NCBI GenBank assembly: GCA_003660905.1
Contig: QMVB01000034.1
Location: forward strand, 1-9,023
Source of the DNA: Candidatus Nanohalarchaeota archaeon
GTDB lineage: Archaea > EX4484-52
DNA length: 9,023 nucleotides
Direction: 5' to 3'
Position numbers and translations under genes: made by a program. Below are positions 4,714-9,023 of the stretch, piece by piece. Each line of letters opens with the position of its first letter. Within the stretch, counting starts at the first letter, position 1. The notes beneath the pieces are model-generated. The model was not told the DNA's origin. It saw nothing but the letters and a program-made list of their open reading frames with translations, and did no database searches.

Positions 4714-7170
4714 ATGAATTCAGATGAAATCTCAGGGATTGTGTTTGATTGCGACTATATTGTAGAAGGCAATAAGCCTCTTGTCCGGGTGTTTGTAAAA
4801 GATGCAAAAACAAAGCAGAACATTGTTTTGCATGACAGCAGTTTTTGCCCCTACTTTTATGTAGTCCCTTATTTATACCTTACAGATGAGCAGGCTTTTC
4901 TGCTGAAAAAGAAGATTGAATTATTTGAGCATGATGATATTTCAGGAACCCTGAAGGTAAAATCTGTAAAAGAGGAAGAAAAGACGATGGGGCTTCAAAA
5001 AAGAAGGGTGTTCCGGGTAGAATGCTTTATTCCAAAGGAAGTGCCTCTTCTAAAGGCGCACCTTGAAAAAGAGGAAGAGATAGAGGGGTTCAGGGAATAC
5101 GACATCCTGTTCTATAAAAGGTATTTAATCGACAGGAATATTGAGTTGTTCAGGCAGATGCATTTTAAAGTGCATCATGAGAAAAAAACAGGCAGGTTTT
5201 TTGTTGATTCGATTAAAGCAGACAAGAATAGTCCGTTGGTTGATTTTTCTTTATTTCGATGGCTTGCCTTTGATCTGGAGACAATAGAGGAAAGCGGAAA
5301 AACAAAGATAATATTTGCAAGCATTGTGGACAGCAGTGGATGCAAAACCGTAATTACCTGCTATAGGAACGGTTATGAGCACGCAGTAGTTGTAGAGGAT
5401 GAGAAATCCATTATAGAGAAAATGGGAGAAATTATAAAAAAGCAGAATCCTGATTTCATTTTGACATACAATGGAGACAATTTTGATTTTAATGTATTGG
5501 AAGATAGGGCAAAGACATTTGGGATAAAGCTCCAGTGGAGCAGCATAGGTGAAAATTTCACTTATTTTTCAAAAGGGGCAAGAAAAAAAGCCCAGTGCTT
5601 TGGTCTCGTCCATATTGATATTTACAAGTTTGTTTTTTCAATTATGAGGGGAACAATAAAATCAGAGACCCTTAAATTGAACAATATAGCAAAAGAGCTT
5701 CTGGGAGATGAAAAAAAAGATGTTTCTTATAGCGATATAAGCCATGCGTGGAGGACCAAGACAAATCTTTCTAAAATTGCAGATTACTGCGTCCATGATT
5801 CTGTTTTAACTCTTAAGCTGGGAGAGCATATTTTTGCAAATTTATCTTCTCTGTCCAATCTGGTCTGCCAGCTGCCTTTTGATACATGCAGGGCAAGCTA
5901 TGGAACTCTTGTAGAAGCTTTTGCAATCAGGAAGGCGCATGAAAAAAACATAATTGTGCCAAACAAGCCGTCGAATGAAGAGATGGTCAAAAGAAAGCAA
6001 AAAGGAATGTTCAAGGGAGCATTTGTGTACAGTCCAAAAGTAGGGCTGAAAAAAAATATTGCGTTGTTTGACTTTCGTTCATTGTATCCGAGCATCATAA
6101 TAACGCATAATATTGATATAGATACCATCAACTGCAAGTGCTGTCTAAAAACCGCAAAAAAAAAAAACAAGGTTCCGGATTATGATTTTTATTTTTGCCA
6201 AAAGCAAAAGGGATTTATTCCATCTATTTTAGAGGAGATTATTTTTTTGCGCGTGAAAATCAAGAAAATTATAAAAGAAACCAGAGATACTAAAATGCTC
6301 AAAAAACTTGATGCCCAGCAATATGCCCTGAAGATTGTTGCAAATGCGTTTTATGGATATATGGGTTTTGCAGGCTCCCGTTTTTATGACTACAGGGCTG
6401 CGGTGTCGACCACAAGCTTTGGCAGGCATTACATACACAAGGTTATTGAAGAAGCAAAAGAAGAAGGGTTCAGGGTAGTTTACGGAGATACAGATTCTGT
6501 GTTTCTGTCCCTGCCGAAAAAAAACATGAAAAAGATAAATAAGTTTTTGGACCATATAAACAACAGCCTTCCCGGAATTATGGATCTGGAATACGAGGGA
6601 TTTTTTACAAAAGGACTGTTTGCCCAGAAGAAACACGGCGAGGGGGGCGCTAAGAAAAGATATGCTCTTGTTGATGAGAACGGCAATATCATAATCAAGG
6701 GATTTGAAAAAGTCAGGCGCGACTGGTCTGTTCTGGCAAGACAGACACAGGAAAAAGTATTGGAATTGCTTTTGAGTGATAAAACAGAGGAAGCAAAAAA
6801 TTATGTCCGCGATGTTATTGATAAACTGAAGACTAAAAAAGTGCCAATTGAAGAACTGGTCATAAATACAAACCTGAAGAAAAGCATTTCTTCATATGAG
6901 CAGATGGCGCCTCATGTAATGGCAGTTAAAAAAGCAATTGCGCGCGGGATGAAATTTAAGGGAGGTCAGAATATTGCATATGTTGTGACTGCAAAGGGAA
7001 AATCAATATCAGACAAGGCTCAGTTGGCGGAATTTGCAAATGATTATGATTCTCAATATTACATAAACAACCAGATTATTCCTGTAGTCAGCAGGATATT
7101 TGAAGCTGTTGGTGTTCAGGAATTGTCTTTGACAGATAATTCAAAGCAGAAAAACATATTTGAGTATTAA
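4714..7170 (+). CDS. polB: Archaeal family B DNA polymerase (PolB)
   Basis: This is a replicative, proofreading DNA polymerase of 818 residues with no intein. The N-terminal domain includes EYDILFYKRYLID (128-140), typical of archaeal PolB. The 3'-5' exonuclease motifs are intact: Exo I FDLET (D187, E189), Exo II YNGDNFD (252-258), Exo III YCVHD (Y358, D362). Polymerase motif A is DFRSLYPSI (D453), motif B is K540...NAFYG (544-548), and motif C is YGDTDS (590-595, D592 and D594); KKRY (647-650) and KVRRDWS (666-672) follow. A Cys cluster C474, C476, C477 with C495 lies after motif A. C474 and C495 match a known disulfide pair in hyperthermophile PolB, and the extra Cys could instead bind metal. 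The C-terminus QKNIFEY looks like a minimal PCNA-binding (PIP) box ending at its first aromatic. The ATG at 4714 fits a leaderless start. An A12 run sits in frame at 6156-6167. The gene converges on ppaC with 7 bases between stops. Confidence 0.98.
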   Translation: MNSDEISGIVFDCDYIVEGNKPLVRVFVKDAKTKQNIVLHDSSFCPYFYVVPYLYLTDEQAFLLKKKIELFEHDDISGTLKVKSVKEEEKTMGLQKRRVFRVECFIPKEVPLLKAHLEKEEEIEGFREYDILFYKRYLIDRNIELFRQMHFKVHHEKKTGRFFVDSIKADKNSPLVDFSLFRWLAFDLETIEESGKTKIIFASIVDSSGCKTVITCYRNGYEHAVVVEDEKSIIEKMGEIIKKQNPDFILTYNGDNFDFNVLEDRAKTFGIKLQWSSIGENFTYFSKGARKKAQCFGLVHIDIYKFVFSIMRGTIKSETLKLNNIAKELLGDEKKDVSYSDISHAWRTKTNLSKIADYCVHDSVLTLKLGEHIFANLSSLSNLVCQLPFDTCRASYGTLVEAFAIRKAHEKNIIVPNKPSNEEMVKRKQKGMFKGAFVYSPKVGLKKNIALFDFRSLYPSIIITHNIDIDTINCKCCLKTAKKKNKVPDYDFYFCQKQKGFIPSILEEIIFLRVKIKKIIKETRDTKMLKKLDAQQYALKIVANAFYGYMGFAGSRFYDYRAAVSTTSFGRHYIHKVIEEAKEEGFRVVYGDTDSVFLSLPKKNMKKINKFLDHINNSLPGIMDLEYEGFFTKGLFAQKKHGEGGAKKRYALVDENGNIIIKGFEKVRRDWSVLARQTQEKVLELLLSDKTEEAKNYVRDVIDKLKTKKVPIEELVINTNLKKSISSYEQMAPHVMAVKKAIARGMKFKGGQNIAYVVTAKGKSISDKAQLAEFANDYDSQYYINNQIIPVVSRIFEAVGVQELSLTDNSKQKNIFEY

Positions 7171-7177
7171 GTAAGTA

Positions 7178-8122
7178 TTAAAATATTCTTTCCACAACAG
7201 GCACAACCTGTTTTTTCCGCGACAGAACGCCTTTAAGATTGCCAACAACATTATTCTTTATCGGCTTTCCAAAGGCAGATGCTATTTTTTCTTTTGTCTC
7301 TGCATTTTCCCCTACAATAAGCAAATCGCTGTATTCTTCATTAATGCTCGTCACCATCAGTATAAATATCTCGAGCGGAGTGTCTTTAATATGCTTCTTC
7401 ATTGCATCAAGGAGTTCTTCTTTTCTTTTCATTATCTTTTCAAGAGTAAATAATTCAATCTGTCCTATTGTCCCTTTTATACTGCCAAAATCATATTCCT
7501 TAAGATCATTGTTGATAATTTCCTCTGCGGTCTTCTTTTCAATCCTTGCTTTTGCAGCAAACATCTCAAAAGCATAACTCTTCATGTCGTCAATGCCTGC
7601 TATTTTTTCAAGCTCTTCTGCTGCAATTTTGTCTTTTTCTGTGGTTGTTGGGGATTTGAACAAAAGCGTGTCTGAAATAATTGAAGAAAACATCAACCCG
7701 GCAATATACTTTGGAATTTGGATATTCTTCTTTTTGAAAATATCGAGTATTATCGGCGCTGTGCATCCAATCGGTTCGGTGATAAAAAAGATCGGTTTCC
7801 CTAGGGAGAAATTTACATTGTGGTGATCAATCACTTCCAGCACATCTGCATTTTCAATGTTGTATGGACTCTGGGCTTTTTCATTATGGTCGACAAGGAT
7901 TAATTTTTTGCCCTTTCCATCTTCTACAAGGTGAGGAAGAACCATAAAGTTGAAATATTTGAAGATGAAATGCGTTTCGGAATTTATTTTCCCCTGTCTT
8001 GCAGCAATGTATTTGTCAGTATTTTCTGACTTGTTCTTTAAGTAGGCATAGGCAACCGCGCTGCATATTGAGTCAGTGTCTGGGTTTTTATGCCCGACAA
8101 TGTATATTTTTTCTTCTTCCAT
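7178..8122 (-). CDS. ppaC: Family II (Mn-dependent) inorganic pyrophosphatase, DHH/DHHA2
   Basis: This cytoplasmic enzyme hydrolyses pyrophosphate to two phosphates and pulls forward reactions such as DNA synthesis. The 314-residue length is typical. The DHH domain carries GHKNPDTDS (10-18; metal ligands H11, D15, D17), LVDHNE (76-81; D78), VIDHH (97-101) and IISDTLLFKSPTTT (148-161; D151). IGCTAPI (118-124) matches the family's GCTAT region. The DHHA2 domain ends in SRKKQVVP (301-308), the substrate-binding signature of family II enzymes. That signature separates it from RecJ-type or nanoRNase DHH proteins. There is no CBS insertion, so the regulated subtype is excluded. The ATG at 8122 lacks a Shine-Dalgarno and has a TATA-like box about 30 bases upstream. 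The gene converges on polB, whose reaction releases pyrophosphate, but separate promoters mean no co-transcription. Confidence 0.95.
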   Translation of the reverse strand: MEEEKIYIVGHKNPDTDSICSAVAYAYLKNKSENTDKYIAARQGKINSETHFIFKYFNFMVLPHLVEDGKGKKLILVDHNEKAQSPYNIENADVLEVIDHHNVNFSLGKPIFFITEPIGCTAPIILDIFKKKNIQIPKYIAGLMFSSIISDTLLFKSPTTTEKDKIAAEELEKIAGIDDMKSYAFEMFAAKARIEKKTAEEIINNDLKEYDFGSIKGTIGQIELFTLEKIMKRKEELLDAMKKHIKDTPLEIFILMVTSINEEYSDLLIVGENAETKEKIASAFGKPIKNNVVGNLKGVLSRKKQVVPVVERIF

Positions 8123-8146
8123 GAATATAAAATCATTGAAGATTTT

Positions 8147-8156
8147 AAAAATATAT
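8147..8156 (-). promoter_or_regulatory. Probable TATA box of ppaC
   Basis: ATATATTTTT on the minus strand lies 25-34 bases before the ppaC ATG. No ribosome binding site is visible between, so transcription probably starts at or within a few bases of the start codon (leaderless). Confidence 0.5.
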
Positions 8157-8166
8157 CTTTGTCTAA

Positions 8167-8730
8167 TTTTCTATAGAAACTCGCATTCCAAAACCTATTG
8201 GGTAACCGGAGATAATACATTCTGGCAGTATGATTGAAGTTCTGCACCAGAAAATGAAAATTGGAGATGAAATAAAAATATTCGAGAAAGCGAGGTGTTC
8301 TTCCAGTGCAAGAATTATGATTGTCGAAAATAACAGTATGCTTATAATAAAAGAATGCCGCATAGAGCTTGAAAAATAGGATTTTCGCCTTCTGAGAGGA
8401 AAGGTTTTCGACACTCTTGAAGGACACAAATCTGTTCTTGAATCTAAGGAAAATATGCTAAATTACACTGCCATAGCTGCAAAAAAAGAATCTGGAATAA
8501 ACAGGTCTTGTCGCAGAAAATACAGTGTATTTTTGGACATCAGGCACGGACGGACCGACATTTGAATGGGATAGGTTTTACTTTATTGTGGATATGTTCT
8601 AGAAAAGCAAAAACGGGCAAATGCTTGGTATGGCGAAAACATAACATACATGTAGATGAATTTCGAAGAAGTCAGGAAAATGTACATAGATGGTGTTATA
8701 AGAGAAGACAGGACTGTTGCCAAGTTTTAA
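8167..8730 (+). pseudogene. Broken gene of unrecognised family, four stops and two or more frameshifts
   Basis: Joined translations give long protein-like stretches that no single frame contains. Frame A (8167 on) gives FSIETRIPKPIG, TAA at 8203, then PEIIHSGSMIEVLHQ through KIGDEIKIFEK and MLIIKECRIELEK, TAG at 8377, then LLRGKVFDTLEGHKS through IAAKKESGI near 8499. A one-base gain at about 8498-8503 moves to the next frame: GLVAENTVYFW, SGTDGPTFEWDRFYFIVDMF, TAG at 8600, KSKNGQM. A second shift between about 8603 and 8640 returns to frame A: WYGENITYM, TAG at 8653, MNFEEVRKMYIDGVIRED through TVAKF and the TAA at 8728-8730. The reconstructed product is about 185 residues. I do not recognise the family. 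The charged, regular composition and uninterrupted sense between lesions argue for recent decay. No start codon is certain, and the original 5' end may be lost against ppaC. Confidence 0.68.
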
Positions 8731-8744
8731 GGTTTGTTTCTCGA

Positions 8745-8754
8745 TATATTTAAA
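8745..8754 (+). promoter_or_regulatory. TATA box of the initiator tRNA gene
   Basis: TATATTTAAA lies 24-33 bases before the tRNA 5' end, in the 47-base gap after the broken gene. This is close to the archaeal TATA consensus and spacing, so the tRNA has its own promoter. Confidence 0.6.
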
Positions 8755-8777
8755 AAGATGAATCAAATAATACTATC

Positions 8778-8852
8778 AGCGAGGTGGAGCAGTTTGGAGT
8801 GCTCGCTGGGCTCATAACCCAGAGGTCGTAAGTTCGAGTCTTACCTTCGCTA
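8778..8852 (+). tRNA. Initiator tRNA-Met (CAU)
   Basis: A full cloverleaf of 75 bases including the discriminator A, with no encoded CCA. The acceptor stem is AGCGAGG with CTTCGCT (one G-U pair). The D stem is GAGC/GCTC with a 10-base loop. The anticodon stem is CTGGG/CCCAG around the loop CTCATAA (anticodon CAT). The variable loop is AGGTC, and the T arm is GTAAG/CTTAC with loop TTCGAGT. Two traits mark it as initiator rather than elongator Met or Ile2: the A1-T72 first pair, as in archaeal and eukaryotic initiators, and three consecutive G-C pairs (GGG/CCC) next to the anticodon loop. No intron is present. Confidence 0.95.
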
Positions 8853-8857
8853 TATTC

Positions 8858-8862
8858 TTTTT
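8858..8862 (+). terminator. T-tract terminator after the tRNA
   Basis: A run of five T begins 6 bases after the tRNA discriminator base, as expected for archaeal tRNA transcription termination. Confidence 0.5.
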
Positions 8863-9023
8863 ATGGTATAATGGTTATGTTTCAAATAGAAGTGAGACAC
8901 TTTAACCTAAGTTTGACATTTACTAAATTTTTATTTTTTCACAATATTTTAGATAAAGAATTTGACAGTTAGGTACCCTTCTAATTCTTTAAAATTCAGC
9001 CATTTTAGAGCGTATTGTGCTAA

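Noticed and set aside
8038..8429. Overlapping minus-strand open frames (8038-8427, 8163-8429)
   Set aside because: Low-complexity aromatic-rich products, antisense to the better-supported broken gene and overlapping the ppaC start.
8508..8753. 81-codon plus-strand open frame over the broken gene
   Set aside because: Its product is rich in Arg, Cys and His with no domain character, whereas the two other frames here give protein-like sequence; it is a shadow frame and runs into the tRNA promoter.
8949..9023. Minus-strand open stretch entering from the right edge, ending in TAA at 8949
   Set aside because: Only 24 codons, with a vague resemblance to a transposase C-terminus; too short to support. 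A 33-codon plus-strand frame at 8871-8972 was rejected for the same reason.

Overview
This 9 kb window is archaeal. The evidence is a family B DNA polymerase with archaeal motif spacing, an archaeal-type (AdkA) adenylate kinase, a Pyrococcus-like single-cluster ferredoxin, an initiator tRNA with an A1-U72 pair, and TATA-like elements about 25-30 bases upstream of starts that lack Shine-Dalgarno sequences. The DNA is AT-rich. The intact protein genes end in TAA, with one TGA. I cannot fix the lineage; a euryarchaeal or DPANN-grade genome would fit.

Layout. Positions 1-335 hold what looks like the C-terminal remnant of an S26-family signal peptidase, running in from the left edge. From 3475 down to 338 four minus-strand genes are tightly packed: a soluble PAS-domain protein, a membrane histidine kinase that it overlaps by 4 bases, a small ferredoxin, and adenylate kinase. 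A 51-base divergent promoter region separates them from a plus-strand ThiI-like PP-loop sulfurtransferase (3527-4162). Next comes a 551-base spacer (4163-4713) without a credible gene but crowded with inverted repeats, including five copies of a GTTRGAT-cored unit. It leads into polB (4714-7170). polB converges on a minus-strand family II (DHH) inorganic pyrophosphatase (7178-8122). A broken, unrecognised plus-strand gene follows (about 8167-8730), interrupted by four stops and at least two frame changes. The window closes with initiator tRNA-Met (8778-8852) and about 160 bases in which I can support nothing.

How the genes relate. PolB releases pyrophosphate and PpaC hydrolyses it, and adenylate kinase balances adenine nucleotides, so three housekeeping genes sit near each other, although only the minus-strand four look like an operon. 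The PAS protein and the kinase look like a split sensor: the PAS protein has its own coiled coil but no catalytic domain, and no response regulator is present. The most unusual parts are the hairpin-rich spacer before polB and the decayed gene beside the initiator tRNA.
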